Of a stretch of DNA of 64,000 nt, positions 8,208 to 17,834 are shown in pieces. Below the pieces are notes generated by a model, which was not told where the DNA came from, did no database searches, and was given only the letters and a program-made list of their open reading frames with translations. This stretch comes from CAZAPG01 sp964486935 (GTDB taxonomy: Bacteria > Chloroflexota > Anaerolineae > 4572-78 > J111), in assembly GCA_964486935.1 (NCBI GenBank), contig CAZAPG010000031.1, positions 16,842-80,841 of the forward strand, written 5' to 3'. The first letter of the stretch is position 1, and the number at the start of each line of letters is the position of its first letter. Both the position numbers and the translations under genes were made by a program.

Positions 8208-11200
8208 ATGTCAAAAGAAAGATTCGTTCTTGAAAACAAGCTGGGCGAAGGCGGTATGGGGGAAGTGTGGCTGGCCAGAGACACCCTGCTTAACCGGCCT
8301 ATTGCTGTAAAGTTTTTACAGGCCAGCGATAACCCCGTATACCGGGATATGTTTTTATCCGAAGCGCGCACGCTGGCCAGTTTGCAGCACCCCAACATTA
8401 CCCTCATTTACGATGCCGTGCTCGATGAAGCCGAGAGCCGCTTTTACATTATGATGGAGTACGTGGAAGGTCAAACGCTTTCAAGCCTTATCAAACAAGG
8501 GGCGCGTGTGCCGCTGCCGCTGGAAACCATCTTTAAAGTTCTGGTTGGCGTGCTAGAAGCGCTGGATTATGCCCACAAAAAAGGGGTTGTTCACCGTGAT
8601 ATCAAGCCCGATAACATTGTTATTCAGGGCGACCGGGTTAAACTGACCGATTTTGGCCTGGCCAGCCTGGTATCCATTTTGGCCCAGGAAAAAAGCCAGC
8701 ATATTTTGGGAACCCCGGCTTACATGTCGCCGGAGCAAATTTTGGGCGAAGGCATTGATGGCCGCACCGACCTGTACTCGCTGGGAGTGACTTTGTTTGA
8801 AATGACGACCGGCGGCCAACGTCCCTTTGCTTACACCGACCGGCGCGAAATTTTGACTGCCCAGGTTGAAGAAACGCCGCCTTCGGCGCGTCAATACAAC
8901 CCCTCTTTGCCCCTGATGCTGGATACCGTTATTAATAAACTGCTGGCCAAACACCCCGATGACCGCTACCCGTCGGCGGGAGCGCTGCTGGATTTGATGA
9001 GCGCCATGCAGGCGCGTTACAAATTTAGCCAGCGCTACCGCGAGGTGTTAGACCTGAACGCCCGGCCATTAATTGACCGCAAAGATGAGCTAAAAAAGCT
9101 GAAAGCCGTGTGGGCCAAAACCCAACAGGCCAAAACGCCCCATCTGGCCGTGGTTAAAGGCGAGATGGGCGTGGGCAAAAGCCGGTTGATTAGCGAGTTT
9201 TTGGGCCTGGATATTATTGATAAAGGGTTGGTAGCCGCCGTGGGCCGCTGCGATGAGTTGAGCGCGCCCTACACCCCCTTTGCCGAAGTGCTGGCCGCCA
9301 TTTTTGACAGAGGTCTGGTAAAGCCCGCGACGATTGAAAACCAGATAAGCCGCATTGTCGACCAGATACCCGGCCTGGCCTCGCTGCTAGATATCGAGCA
9401 GTCCTCCCCCCGCTCCGAAAAGAAAGCCAGGGCTAAAACCACCGGTCTGTGGAAAACCCTGGGCGACCGCCTGCCCAGCAGCGCCTCTTCCGAGGACCGC
9501 TTGCAGGCTCAGTGGCAGTTCTTTTCAACCGTGTCAACCATTTTAGCGCAACTTGGCCCTACCGTTATATTTTTAGATGAAGCCGTTTACCTGGATGAGT
9601 CCAGCGCGGCCCTGGTTCATTTCTTAATTCAGCAAGGACAATCTCCCCTGTTGCTGCTGGCAGAATGTCGAGAAAATGTTAAACCCATCACCTGGCTCGA
9701 CAGATTCTCCGCCGACGAACTGGCGACCATCAATCTCTCCCCGCTGCCGCCCACGGCGGTTAAAGATTATCTGGCCGATTTGCTGGAGGGCAACATCTCC
9801 GAAGCCATTGTGAACGTTATTGAACAACGCAGCCGGGGCAACCCTTTTCACATTGAAGAAATTACCCGCCAGCTTATGGAAGCCGGCCACCTGTTTTTAG
9901 ACGATGGCGGCGAGTGGCGGTACAAACCGCCGGGCGACACCTCGGACCTGTCGCAAGAGCTGTTATCGCCCTATCTGGCCAACGCCCTGACCCGGCGGCT
10001 GGAAAAGCTAACCGACAAAAGCCGCGAACTGCTGGCCCTGGCCGCAATTATTGAACCCGGCCCCGAATTTGATTTTGAACTGTGGCTAACCCTGCTGGGC
10101 GGCGAACCTCAACGCCCAGCCGCCGAAGATGCCCTCAATGAGGCGCTGCAACGGCGTATTTTGCGGGCGGCGGGCCAACATCGCTACATTTTTAGGCCCG
10201 CAGATATTGCCAAATCTCTGGTCGACTCTTTGCCCGAAACCCGTCAACATGAACTGCACCGGCAAATTGCCCAAATTCTTACCGACAGGCAGGCCAGCCC
10301 CATTTTAATTGGCTATCATTACGAGCAGGCCGGTATGTCTACCGAATCGGCCCAATATTTAGAAGCCGCCGGCGCTCGGGCAATGGCGGCCAACGCCATC
10401 AACCAGGCCATCGACTGTTACAGCCGGGCGGTTGAACTGGTCAAAACCAAATCCGGTTACAAGGCGTTGGGCAGCCTGTACCGCCAGCAAGGGGCCTGGG
10501 CCGACTCGGTTGGGGCCTTTGAGCAGGCGCTGGATATGGCCAAGCAGTCTAACGACATGAACGAGCAGGCCCAAATTCAAAACGAACTGGCCTTCACCCT
10601 GTGGCTGGCCGATGATTATCGAGAAGCGGCCCGGTACGCCTCAACGGTGTTGAAACTGCCGGGTATTTCAGATATTGAGCAGGCCGCGGCGCAATCTCAT
10701 TTGGGCATGATTTCGTGGTTGCTGGGCCATCTGCGCGAGGCCGAAGAGTGGTGCCAGAAGTCGGTCAACACGCTTGTTGGCAGCGGCGATAAGCCACGGC
10801 TGGCGGCGGCCTATAACCGGCTGGGGCTGGTTTATTTTTCTCAGGCCAAATTTAACCAGGCCAAAAAGGTAACGCAGCAATCGCTGGAGCTGCGCGAAAA
10901 GCTGGGCGACGATTGGGGCAAAGCCTACTGTCTGACAACGCTGGGCCGGATAGCCATTGAGCAGGGCGATTTTGAAGGGGCTTCAAATCATTTTGATTCG
11001 GCCCGCCGGCTGTTTGAGCAACTCGGCAGCAATGATGGTTTGATGATTGTTTACACCGAGCAAGGCCGAATTTTGCTGCAACAGCAGCAGCCCCACGAGG
11101 CGCTGGCCTTGTTGGGTAAAGCTCTCAACCTGGCCCAGGAGCTAAAGAAAAAAAGCGCCTTTGGTCTGGGCGATATTTACCTGCTAATTGCAGAGGCCAG

Positions 11201-11525
11201 CCTGGCCAATGGTCAACTTGACCGGGCTAACGATGCCATGACCAATGCGCTTGAGCTGGTTGAAGCCGCCGGGAACCAGGCCTATATTGCTTCTGGCCGG
11301 GCAATTATGGCTCGAATTTACGCGGCCAAAGATAAACCCGATATGGCCGAAAAAATGTACCGGTCGGCGATGGAGCTATTTGAAAAAGTAGGTAGCCCAG
11401 CCGGGCTGCTGCGAACCCGGCTGGATTATGCCCGGTTTTTGGCAAAGCAGGGCCAGGTTAAAGAATCATCCGAGCTGGAGCAGCATGTCCGCGCCGAGGC
11501 GGCAAGTTTGGGATTACATCTGTAA
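8208..11525 (+). CDS. Ser/Thr protein kinase-AAA ATPase-TPR signalling protein
   Basis: A 1105-residue cytosolic multidomain protein. Residues 5-270 form a PknB-like kinase: Gly loop GEGGMGEV (13-20), Lys35, HRDIKPDN (129-136), DFG (148-150) and SPEQ. Then comes an AAA/STAND ATPase with Walker A GEMGVGKS (318-325) and a Walker B-like VIFLDEA. The C-terminal 450 residues are TPR helices (repeated A-x2-YN-x-LG-type units). The architecture resembles adenylate-cyclase/LuxR-type STAND regulators with the output domain replaced by a kinase. No membrane segment is seen. It ends 18 bp before malQ, so it may be co-transcribed with it. Confidence 0.93.
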   Translation: MSKERFVLENKLGEGGMGEVWLARDTLLNRPIAVKFLQASDNPVYRDMFLSEARTLASLQHPNITLIYDAVLDEAESRFYIMMEYVEGQTLSSLIKQGARVPLPLETIFKVLVGVLEALDYAHKKGVVHRDIKPDNIVIQGDRVKLTDFGLASLVSILAQEKSQHILGTPAYMSPEQILGEGIDGRTDLYSLGVTLFEMTTGGQRPFAYTDRREILTAQVEETPPSARQYNPSLPLMLDTVINKLLAKHPDDRYPSAGALLDLMSAMQARYKFSQRYREVLDLNARPLIDRKDELKKLKAVWAKTQQAKTPHLAVVKGEMGVGKSRLISEFLGLDIIDKGLVAAVGRCDELSAPYTPFAEVLAAIFDRGLVKPATIENQISRIVDQIPGLASLLDIEQSSPRSEKKARAKTTGLWKTLGDRLPSSASSEDRLQAQWQFFSTVSTILAQLGPTVIFLDEAVYLDESSAALVHFLIQQGQSPLLLLAECRENVKPITWLDRFSADELATINLSPLPPTAVKDYLADLLEGNISEAIVNVIEQRSRGNPFHIEEITRQLMEAGHLFLDDGGEWRYKPPGDTSDLSQELLSPYLANALTRRLEKLTDKSRELLALAAIIEPGPEFDFELWLTLLGGEPQRPAAEDALNEALQRRILRAAGQHRYIFRPADIAKSLVDSLPETRQHELHRQIAQILTDRQASPILIGYHYEQAGMSTESAQYLEAAGARAMAANAINQAIDCYSRAVELVKTKSGYKALGSLYRQQGAWADSVGAFEQALDMAKQSNDMNEQAQIQNELAFTLWLADDYREAARYASTVLKLPGISDIEQAAAQSHLGMISWLLGHLREAEEWCQKSVNTLVGSGDKPRLAAAYNRLGLVYFSQAKFNQAKKVTQQSLELREKLGDDWGKAYCLTTLGRIAIEQGDFEGASNHFDSARRLFEQLGSNDGLMIVYTEQGRILLQQQQPHEALALLGKALNLAQELKKKSAFGLGDIYLLIAEASLANGQLDRANDAMTNALELVEAAGNQAYIASGRAIMARIYAAKDKPDMAEKMYRSAMELFEKVGSPAGLLRTRLDYARFLAKQGQVKESSELEQHVRAEAASLGLHL

Positions 11526-11543
11526 AAAAATTGGGAGATAGTG

Positions 11544-13130
11544 ATGGAGTTTATTCGTTCTAGCGGGATTTTGTTGCACCCCACCTCTTTTCCGGGGCGT
11601 CATGGCATTGGAGATTTGGGTCCGGCGGCCTATCAATTTGTTGATTTTTTAGTTGCAGCGGGCCAAAGTTTATGGCAGGTTTTACCGCTGGGACCAACCG
11701 GCTATGGCGATTCGCCTTATGCCTCCTTCTCGTCATTTGCCGGCAACCCATTGCTAATTAATTTGGACAAACTGGTTGAGTGGGGCGATTTAAAGCTGGC
11801 TGATATCGCCAACCCGCCCAACTTCCCTATTGATGCGGTAGATTATGGCTGGGTCATCTACTGGAAAGTTCCGCTGCTGGAAAAAGCGGCTCAAAATTTT
11901 TTGGCCGGAGCCGATGCCAAACGCAAGGCCGAATTTGAGGAGTTTTGTGAGGAAAAGGCCCACTGGCTGGATGATTTTGCCCTCTTTATGGCTGTCAAAG
12001 AACATTTTGACCAGAAGGCCCGCGACGAAGAGGTATTTGGGGCCATGTGGAACAACTTTTGGGATAAGGATATTGCGCTACGCAAACCCAGGGCTATGGA
12101 GCGCTGGCGCCGGCAAACCGCCGACCGGATTGCCCTTAAAAAAGTGCTGCAATTTTACTTTTTTAAGCAGTGGGGCGCGGTGCGCGGTTACGCTAATGAG
12201 CAAGGCATCAAAATTATTGGGGACATCCCCATTTTTGTAGCGCCCGACAGCGTAGATGTGTGGGCCAACCCCAACCGCTTTTTGCTGGATAAAAACGGCC
12301 AGCCCAAAGCAGTGGCCGGCGTGCCGCCCGACTACTTTAGCGAGACCGGCCAGTTGTGGGGCAATCCGCTTTACGATTGGAAGGCTATGCAAAAACACGG
12401 CTTTAACTGGTGGATTGAGCGTATTCGGGCCACGCTGGAGCTGGTCGATATTATTCGCATTGACCATTTCAGGGGCTTTGAAGCTTTCTGGCAGATTCCC
12501 GCCGGCGAAGAAACAGCCATCAAAGGGCGGTGGGTAAAAGCGCCCGGCACAGCGCTGTTTGAAGCCATTGAAGAGGCGCTGGGCGAGCTGCCCATTTTAG
12601 CCGAAGATTTGGGGGTCATCACCCCCGAAGTGGAGGCGTTGCGAGACCGGTTTCAATTTCCGGGGATGAAAATTTTGCAGTTTGCTTTTGACAGCAAAGA
12701 AGCGGGTGGACTTAACGCCACCAACCCGTTTTTGCCGCATAACCACACATTTAACGCGGTAGTCTATACCGGCACGCACGATAACGACACTACCAAAAGC
12801 TGGTATCGGGAACGGACCGAAGAGGAAAAGGATTTAATCAGGCGTTACCTGGCCCGCCCCGATAATGATATTGTCTGGGATTTTATTCGGATGGCGATGG
12901 CCTCGGTGGCGTGCTTTGCCATAGTCCCCATGCAGGATGTGCTCAATTTAGATAGCGATGCCCGGATGAACACTCCCTCTATCCTGGGCGGCAACTGGGC
13001 CTGGCGCTACCGGCCCGAGGCGCTCAATAGCTGGGTATCTGGCCGCCTGCGCGAGTTGGTGGAATTATACGGCCGCAACCCCAAATTGTGGGAAGAAAGA
13101 AAAAAACTAAAGGTTGTTCATTCCCCCTAG
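11544..13130 (+). CDS. malQ: 4-alpha-glucanotransferase (amylomaltase, GH77)
   Basis: A 528-residue enzyme that transfers alpha-1,4-glucan segments between maltodextrins and releases glucose. Family motifs are SSGILLHPTSFPG at the start, QVLPLGPTGYGDSPY, IGDIPIFVAPDSVDVW, the nucleophile Asp in IIRIDHFRGFEAFW, the acid/base Glu in ILAEDLG, and GTHDNDTT. The ATG at 11544 has a better distance to GGGAG than the GTG at 11541. It follows the kinase gene closely and is probably in the same transcript. Confidence 0.96.
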   Translation: MEFIRSSGILLHPTSFPGRHGIGDLGPAAYQFVDFLVAAGQSLWQVLPLGPTGYGDSPYASFSSFAGNPLLINLDKLVEWGDLKLADIANPPNFPIDAVDYGWVIYWKVPLLEKAAQNFLAGADAKRKAEFEEFCEEKAHWLDDFALFMAVKEHFDQKARDEEVFGAMWNNFWDKDIALRKPRAMERWRRQTADRIALKKVLQFYFFKQWGAVRGYANEQGIKIIGDIPIFVAPDSVDVWANPNRFLLDKNGQPKAVAGVPPDYFSETGQLWGNPLYDWKAMQKHGFNWWIERIRATLELVDIIRIDHFRGFEAFWQIPAGEETAIKGRWVKAPGTALFEAIEEALGELPILAEDLGVITPEVEALRDRFQFPGMKILQFAFDSKEAGGLNATNPFLPHNHTFNAVVYTGTHDNDTTKSWYRERTEEEKDLIRRYLARPDNDIVWDFIRMAMASVACFAIVPMQDVLNLDSDARMNTPSILGGNWAWRYRPEALNSWVSGRLRELVELYGRNPKLWEERKKLKVVHSP

Positions 13131-13140
13131 CATTTATCAA

Positions 13141-13175
13141 AAAACAAGTCCCTCACAGTGAGGGACTTGTTTTGT
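13141..13175. terminator. Bidirectional terminator between convergent genes
   Basis: A long near-perfect hairpin (AAAACAAGTCCCTCAC / GTGAGGGACTTGTTTT) between convergent malQ and the aminotransferase gene. T-runs on both strands let it serve both. Confidence 0.92.
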
Positions 13176-13191
13176 TCACCCCAAAATTCTT

Positions 13192-14283
13192 TTAACCCCG
13201 CGCTTCTTGCACGGCTGCCGCCAAACGGCTAATTCCCTCGTTAATTTCAACCGGGCTGAGGGCGCAGTAGGGCAGGCGCAAAAATCGCTCGCCGCCGCCG
13301 TTGGGGAAAAATGCCTCGCCGCTGGCCAAATTGAGGTTGTACGCTTTGGCCCGCTCCATTACCTGAGCCGTGCTGGTTCCCTGGGGCAGCGTTACCGATA
13401 AAAAGAAACCGCCATCGGGCCGGGTGGCTTCGGCATCGGGCAGATGCTCATCCAGCGCGTCCAGACAGGCTTGCAACCGGGGGGCGTAAAGCGCCTTGAG
13501 TTTTTCAATTTGACCCGGCAGCTTGCCGGCGTTGCAAAATTCATACACAATGCCGTGCGAGAGGAGACTGGGGGTAATGTAGGTGTCCTCGGCAATTTTG
13601 GCAATTTTTTGCAGCAGGCCGGTCTGCCCGTAGACAATGCCAACCCTGGGGCCGGGGCCAATTAATTTGCTGAATGAAAGCATTTGCAACGTGCGCTCCG
13701 GGTTCAACTGAAACAGCGAGGGCTGCTCCTGGCCCTTAAAGCGCAGGGGCCGGTAGGGCGCGTCCTCTACCAACCAAAAGCCATATCGGTCGGCCAGTTC
13801 AACCAGCCGCTTCCGTTTTTCCAGAGAGCAGGTAGCCCCCGATGGATTTTGAAAGTCGGGGATGATGTAGAAAAATTTGGGCGTCTGTCGAGCCAGTTCA
13901 GCCTCAAGCGCCTCGATGTTGGGGCCGTCGGCCTCAAGGGGAATACCGACGATGTTGGCTTTGTGCCGGCGCAGCATGGTAAGGGTGCGGTCGTAGCTGG
14001 GAACTTCGGTGAACACCACATCGCCGGGCTGCACAAAATGAAAGCACAAAAATTCAACCACTTGCAGCGAACCGTTTGCAGTTAAAACCTGGCCAACCGA
14101 TACGCCCTGCCATTGGGCCAGCCACTCGCGCAGGGGGTCAAACCCGTAAGATTTGCCATACTGCAAAATAGTAGTGCCGTAATTTGCCAGGGCGCGCTGC
14201 GAAGCGGCCATCATTTCATCAACCGGAAAAGACTCATTGGCGGGTACGCCGCGTGTAAAGTTAATCACCTGTTTTTCAGACAT
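13192..14283 (-). CDS. PLP-dependent aminotransferase, class I/II (LysN/2-aminoadipate type)
   Basis: A 363-residue fold-type I aminotransferase of the MocR/LysN-like branch. The N-terminal INFTRGVPANESFPVD, the GSLQVVEFL cofactor-binding turn, the IPDFQNPSGATCS motif, and the Schiff-base Lys in LSFSKLIGPGPRVGI are present; a MocR DNA-binding domain is absent. Members transaminate 2-aminoadipate, aromatic or branched amino acids, and the sequence does not decide which. It is a single gene ending at the shared terminator. Confidence 0.9.
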   Translation of the reverse strand: MSEKQVINFTRGVPANESFPVDEMMAASQRALANYGTTILQYGKSYGFDPLREWLAQWQGVSVGQVLTANGSLQVVEFLCFHFVQPGDVVFTEVPSYDRTLTMLRRHKANIVGIPLEADGPNIEALEAELARQTPKFFYIIPDFQNPSGATCSLEKRKRLVELADRYGFWLVEDAPYRPLRFKGQEQPSLFQLNPERTLQMLSFSKLIGPGPRVGIVYGQTGLLQKIAKIAEDTYITPSLLSHGIVYEFCNAGKLPGQIEKLKALYAPRLQACLDALDEHLPDAEATRPDGGFFLSVTLPQGTSTAQVMERAKAYNLNLASGEAFFPNGGGERFLRLPYCALSPVEINEGISRLAAAVQEARG

Positions 14284-14371
14284 TCCTTAATTTCCCTTTT
14301 GGAAGTAAAAATTTAAATTAGGCACGAGAATAGCATGGAGTAGGTTGATTGTCAACCGGTATTTTGGAGCG

Positions 14372-14449
14372 GGGTGTGTCCGACATTTTAGGAGGGCAGG
14401 GGTGTGGGGGGTATCCTCCCTGTGCTTTCCAAAAATTCTGGACGCACCC
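14372..14449 (+). mobile_element. MITE family 2, copy 2
   Basis: A 78-bp element with termini GGGTGTGTCC and GGACGCACCC, the inner pair ATTTTAGGAGG / CCAAAAATTC, and a central GGGGGGTATCCTCCC palindrome. It is flanked by the perfect 9-bp direct repeat TTTGGAGCG (14363-14371 and 14450-14458). It lies between the aminotransferase start and the dtxR-like promoter. Confidence 0.85.
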
Positions 14450-14475
14450 TTTGGAGCGCGCCCCCGCAATGTTGT

Positions 14476-14504
14476 TTGACACATCTCTTTATCTTGGCTA
14501 AACT
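14476..14504 (+). promoter_or_regulatory. Promoter of DtxR-like gene
   Basis: TTGACA (14476-14481) and TAAACT (14499-14504) with a 17-bp spacer. TTTATCT...AGATAAA half-sites (about 14489-14519) straddle the -10 and could be a binding site, possibly for the product itself. Confidence 0.6.
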
Positions 14505-14555
14505 CACATCAGATAAAATTTTGCAGCGCCCCAGAATCATGAGTGGAGGCTTCTA

Positions 14556-15230
14556 TTGGACCGAACCATTTTAAGCCGCGCAATGGAAGATTATATGAAG
14601 GCGATTTACAAATTGTGTGGCCCTACCGACCAACAGGTTCCAACCTCGGTTCTGGCAGAAGATTTAAAGGTAGCCCCGGCTTCGGTTACAAACATGTGTA
14701 AAAAACTGGCCGAATTGAACCTGGTTGAGTACGAACCATACCAGGGCGTAAAATTTACCAGGGCCGGTAAAAAGCTGGCCTTAGAAATTGTGCGTCACCA
14801 CCGTTTGATTGAACTGTATCTGGCCGAGGCGCTGGGGGTTCCCTGGGACCAGGTTCACGAAGAAGCCGAAAAACTGGAGCATGTTATTAGCGAAGACCTG
14901 GAAGAACGCATGGCCGCTGCCCTGGGCGACCCCAAGTTTGACCCGCACGGAGCGCCCATCCCTACCCGCTCCGGTAAGGTATTTCACCAGGAAAGCGGCC
15001 GCCTGGTAGATATGAAGGCCGGCGACAGGCTGATAGTGGTTGAAGTAGATGATGACGACCCGGAACTGCTCCGTTATTTGGGCCGGTTGGGAATTTACCC
15101 CGGCACAGAATTAACCCTGGTTGTGCAAGCCCCTTTTGAAGGGCCGCTTACCCTGGATATTGGCGACGAACAACACAGCCTCGGTTATCGAGCAGCCAAA
15201 TTTGTGCTGGTTGCCCTGCAAAACAGTTGA
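14556..15230 (+). CDS. DtxR/MntR-family metal-dependent repressor with FeoA domain
   Basis: A 224-residue regulator. Residues 1-65 are a winged helix (ILSRAMEDYMKAIYKL, VAPASVTNMCKKLAEL), residues 65-140 the metal-binding/dimerisation domain (VRHHRLIELYLAE, EAEKLEHVISEDLEERM), and residues 145-224 an SH3-like FeoA domain. Full-length proteins of this type sense Fe(II) or Mn(II). A TTG start is chosen because TGGAGG lies 8 nt upstream and the reading matches the family N-terminus. The two genes downstream may be in the same transcript. Confidence 0.92.
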   Translation: MDRTILSRAMEDYMKAIYKLCGPTDQQVPTSVLAEDLKVAPASVTNMCKKLAELNLVEYEPYQGVKFTRAGKKLALEIVRHHRLIELYLAEALGVPWDQVHEEAEKLEHVISEDLEERMAAALGDPKFDPHGAPIPTRSGKVFHQESGRLVDMKAGDRLIVVEVDDDDPELLRYLGRLGIYPGTELTLVVQAPFEGPLTLDIGDEQHSLGYRAAKFVLVALQNS

Positions 15231-15281
15231 CCCTTGCGCCTTTACAAAAATTGAATAATTGAAGGAGGAACCCGTTTTGTA

Positions 15282-15815
15282 ATGACTCAATTGCACGCCA
15301 TCTATCTGGTAGTATCCGGGGCCAGCGCTGCGCGCAGCGTACCCAACCTGCTTAAAGAGCTGGCCCGGTTTGAACTCCCCATTTACACCCTCCTCACCGA
15401 GCATACCCACCGCATTATTAGCCCCTACCATCTGGCCGACCAGCAGGGGCATACCCTGATTGACAGTTACTTTGACCCCATTCTCATCGAGGGCCGCCGG
15501 CCCAGCCTCACGCTGGTTGCGCCCGCCACCTTTAACACGCTCAACAAAATAAGCCAGGGCATTGCCGACACGCTGGCCCACTCGTTGGTAGCCGAAGCCA
15601 TTGGGGGTGGCTGGCCGGTGATTGTCGTCCCTTCAATGAACCAGGCGCTGGCCAACCATCCTCAGGTGGCCCGCAGCCTGCAAACCCTGCGCCAGTGGGG
15701 TGTTACCATATTAGAACCTCAACTCAATGGCCATTTATTGATGATGGCCCCCATTGCCTCAATTATCAACGCAGTTAAAAGCAGCCTGCAACAACATAAC
15801 CAGGAGTTGCCATGA
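15282..15815 (+). CDS. Flavoprotein (HFCD/Dfp-UbiX-like), FMN-binding
   Basis: A 177-residue single-domain protein of the homo-oligomeric FMN-containing Cys decarboxylase superfamily. It shows VVSGASAARSVPNLLKEL at the N-terminus, the VAPATFNTLNKISQGIADTL segment that corresponds to the FMN-contacting PASANT region, and VPSMNQAL, a variant of the PxMNxxMW substrate motif. It could be a decarboxylase or an FMN carrier; neither is proven. A GGAGGA Shine-Dalgarno precedes the start. The stop overlaps the next start (ATGA), so the DUF4139 protein is translationally coupled. Confidence 0.8.
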   Translation: MTQLHAIYLVVSGASAARSVPNLLKELARFELPIYTLLTEHTHRIISPYHLADQQGHTLIDSYFDPILIEGRRPSLTLVAPATFNTLNKISQGIADTLAHSLVAEAIGGGWPVIVVPSMNQALANHPQVARSLQTLRQWGVTILEPQLNGHLLMMAPIASIINAVKSSLQQHNQELP

Positions 15816-17734
15816 GTAACTTGCCCATAGTTCATATGACTCTTTACAAACACGGCGTCGGCTACTACCGGCGGCAGGGGTTGGTCGATGGCGAGTCGAT
15901 TCAGCTCGCCTTTCGCCGGGAAGAGATGGACGACCTGCTCAAAAGCCTCACCATTATCGACCTGGCCGGCGGGCAGGTGCGCGGCGTAGATTACGACACC
16001 CCCCAAAGCCGCCAGGAGCGGCTGGCCGGCTGCTCGGTAATTTTAAGCGACACCCGCAGCCTGCGCGATTTGCTCAGGGCCTTGCGCGGGCGCAGCGTGC
16101 GCCTGCAAGCCAGCGATGGCAGCAACCTGGAAGGCGTTTTGCTGGGCCTGGACGAAGTTGACGAAAAGCCACTCAAACGCTCGCTGGTATCTGTGCTGCA
16201 AAGCGACTCCCAAAACGTGGCCGTTCAGCTACTCAGCCGCATCGAGGGAGTGGAACTGCGCGATGAAACCGCCGCCGCAGACCTGCGCTTTTTTCTAAAA
16301 ACTGCCCTGGGGCAAGAAACGCACCGCTCTATTACCGTGCGCCTCAGCCCCGGCCAGCACAACCTGGAGGTTAGCTACATAGCCCCGGCCCCCACCTGGC
16401 GGGTTAGCTACCGGCTGGTGCTGGATACCGCCGACTCGCCGCCGGAGGCGCTGCTGCAAGGCTGGGGTATTTTTGATAACAAGCTGGAAGAAGACTTGCG
16501 CGATATTTCCCTCTCGCTGACCGCCGGCATGCCCATCTCTTTTGTGTACAACCTCTACACGCCACACACGCCTGAGCGCCCCGTGGTTGAAGAGGAAGGG
16601 CGCACCGCCGCCGCGCCCATTATGTTCCAGGCTGCCGCCAAAGAGATGCCGGTGGCTGCCGCGCCGCCTGCGGCCCCGATGGCCGAAATGCGGGTTATGC
16701 GTAAGGCCGCTCCCGGCGTGTCGGCCCAAACTATGGCCGATACGGTGCAGAGCGCCGCCACCGGCAAAGAGCTGGGCGAGCTGTTTCAATACAATGTTGA
16801 CGTGCCGGTAACGGTGGGGCGGGGCCAATCGGCAATGGTTCCTATTGTAAGCTGCAAACTGCAACCTCAAAAGGATTTGATTTACAACGGCGCTAAAATG
16901 GCAACGCATCCGGTGGCAACCTTGCGGTTTAAAAACAGCTCGGGGTTAACGCTGGAACGCGGCCCCATCACCGTGCTGGAAAACGGCGAGTACGTGGGCG
17001 AGGCCGTGCTGCCCTTTACCGCCAGCCAGGCCGAGGCCGTTGTATCTTACGCGGTTGAACTGGGCGTCCATATAAAAGAAGAAACCAGCACCGAACAACA
17101 ATTACACGGCCTGGAAATAAAAGAGCGCTATCTCATCCAGCAAATGTACGATATTCGCCGCACTCGCTACCGGGTAGATAACCGCGCGCCGCAGGCCAAA
17201 ACGGTACTGATTGAGCGCCCGATTAATCACCACTACACCGTGTTTGACACCCCGGAACCGGCCGAAAAAACGCTCGATACCCGGCGATACAAAGTAGAGG
17301 CGGAACCCGGCCAAATTACCGAATTTACGGTGCAGGAACGTATGCTGCGGGCCAGGCGAGAGGAGTTGCGCGCTCTATCGTATCAGGGGTTGCAAAAATA
17401 TTTTGAGGACAAATTTTTAGACAGGCAAGCTTACCAGCAGCTTAAAGCGTTGCTCGATATCTGGGCCGAGATTGCCCAACTGGAAAGCGCCATTGCCCAG
17501 CAAGAAAAAAGGCGCGCCGAAATTTACAAGCTGCAAGAGCAAATCCAAAAAAATATGGCCGCGCTATCGGCCAGCGGCGAAGAAGGCCGCCTGCGCGGGC
17601 GTTATGTGAAACAACTGGCAGAGAGCGAAGAGCAACTGGCTGAAATTGAGCGGACGATTGCCCGCATCCAGGCCCAGGTTGTCCAAAAACAGGTCCGAAT
17701 TGAAGAAATGATTGCTGCCGTAGGTTCCTCCTGA
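15812..17734 (+). CDS. DUF4139 domain protein (mucoidy inhibitor A-like)
   Basis: A 640-residue protein. Residues 150-510 match the DUF4139 region (conserved LEVSYIAPAPTWRVSYRLVL, WGIFDNKLEEDLRDISLSLTAG, PVTVGRGQSAMVPIV). A coiled coil of about 90 residues closes the protein (Glu/Gln/Lys-rich, about 545-635). An Ala/Pro/Met-rich low-complexity linker lies near 265-300. No signal peptide is seen. Family function is unknown. ATGA overlap with the flavoprotein gene suggests a joint task. Confidence 0.85.
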   Translation: MSNLPIVHMTLYKHGVGYYRRQGLVDGESIQLAFRREEMDDLLKSLTIIDLAGGQVRGVDYDTPQSRQERLAGCSVILSDTRSLRDLLRALRGRSVRLQASDGSNLEGVLLGLDEVDEKPLKRSLVSVLQSDSQNVAVQLLSRIEGVELRDETAAADLRFFLKTALGQETHRSITVRLSPGQHNLEVSYIAPAPTWRVSYRLVLDTADSPPEALLQGWGIFDNKLEEDLRDISLSLTAGMPISFVYNLYTPHTPERPVVEEEGRTAAAPIMFQAAAKEMPVAAAPPAAPMAEMRVMRKAAPGVSAQTMADTVQSAATGKELGELFQYNVDVPVTVGRGQSAMVPIVSCKLQPQKDLIYNGAKMATHPVATLRFKNSSGLTLERGPITVLENGEYVGEAVLPFTASQAEAVVSYAVELGVHIKEETSTEQQLHGLEIKERYLIQQMYDIRRTRYRVDNRAPQAKTVLIERPINHHYTVFDTPEPAEKTLDTRRYKVEAEPGQITEFTVQERMLRARREELRALSYQGLQKYFEDKFLDRQAYQQLKALLDIWAEIAQLESAIAQQEKRRAEIYKLQEQIQKNMAALSASGEEGRLRGRYVKQLAESEEQLAEIERTIARIQAQVVQKQVRIEEMIAAVGSS

Positions 17735-17834
17735 GGGAGATAACCACATCACCGCTTTGGTTCAGATTGAATGTTCTTCTTGAAAATGGAGCCGATACCA
17801 CCCAAACCGCTACCTCAACCAAAGGAGTAACTTT

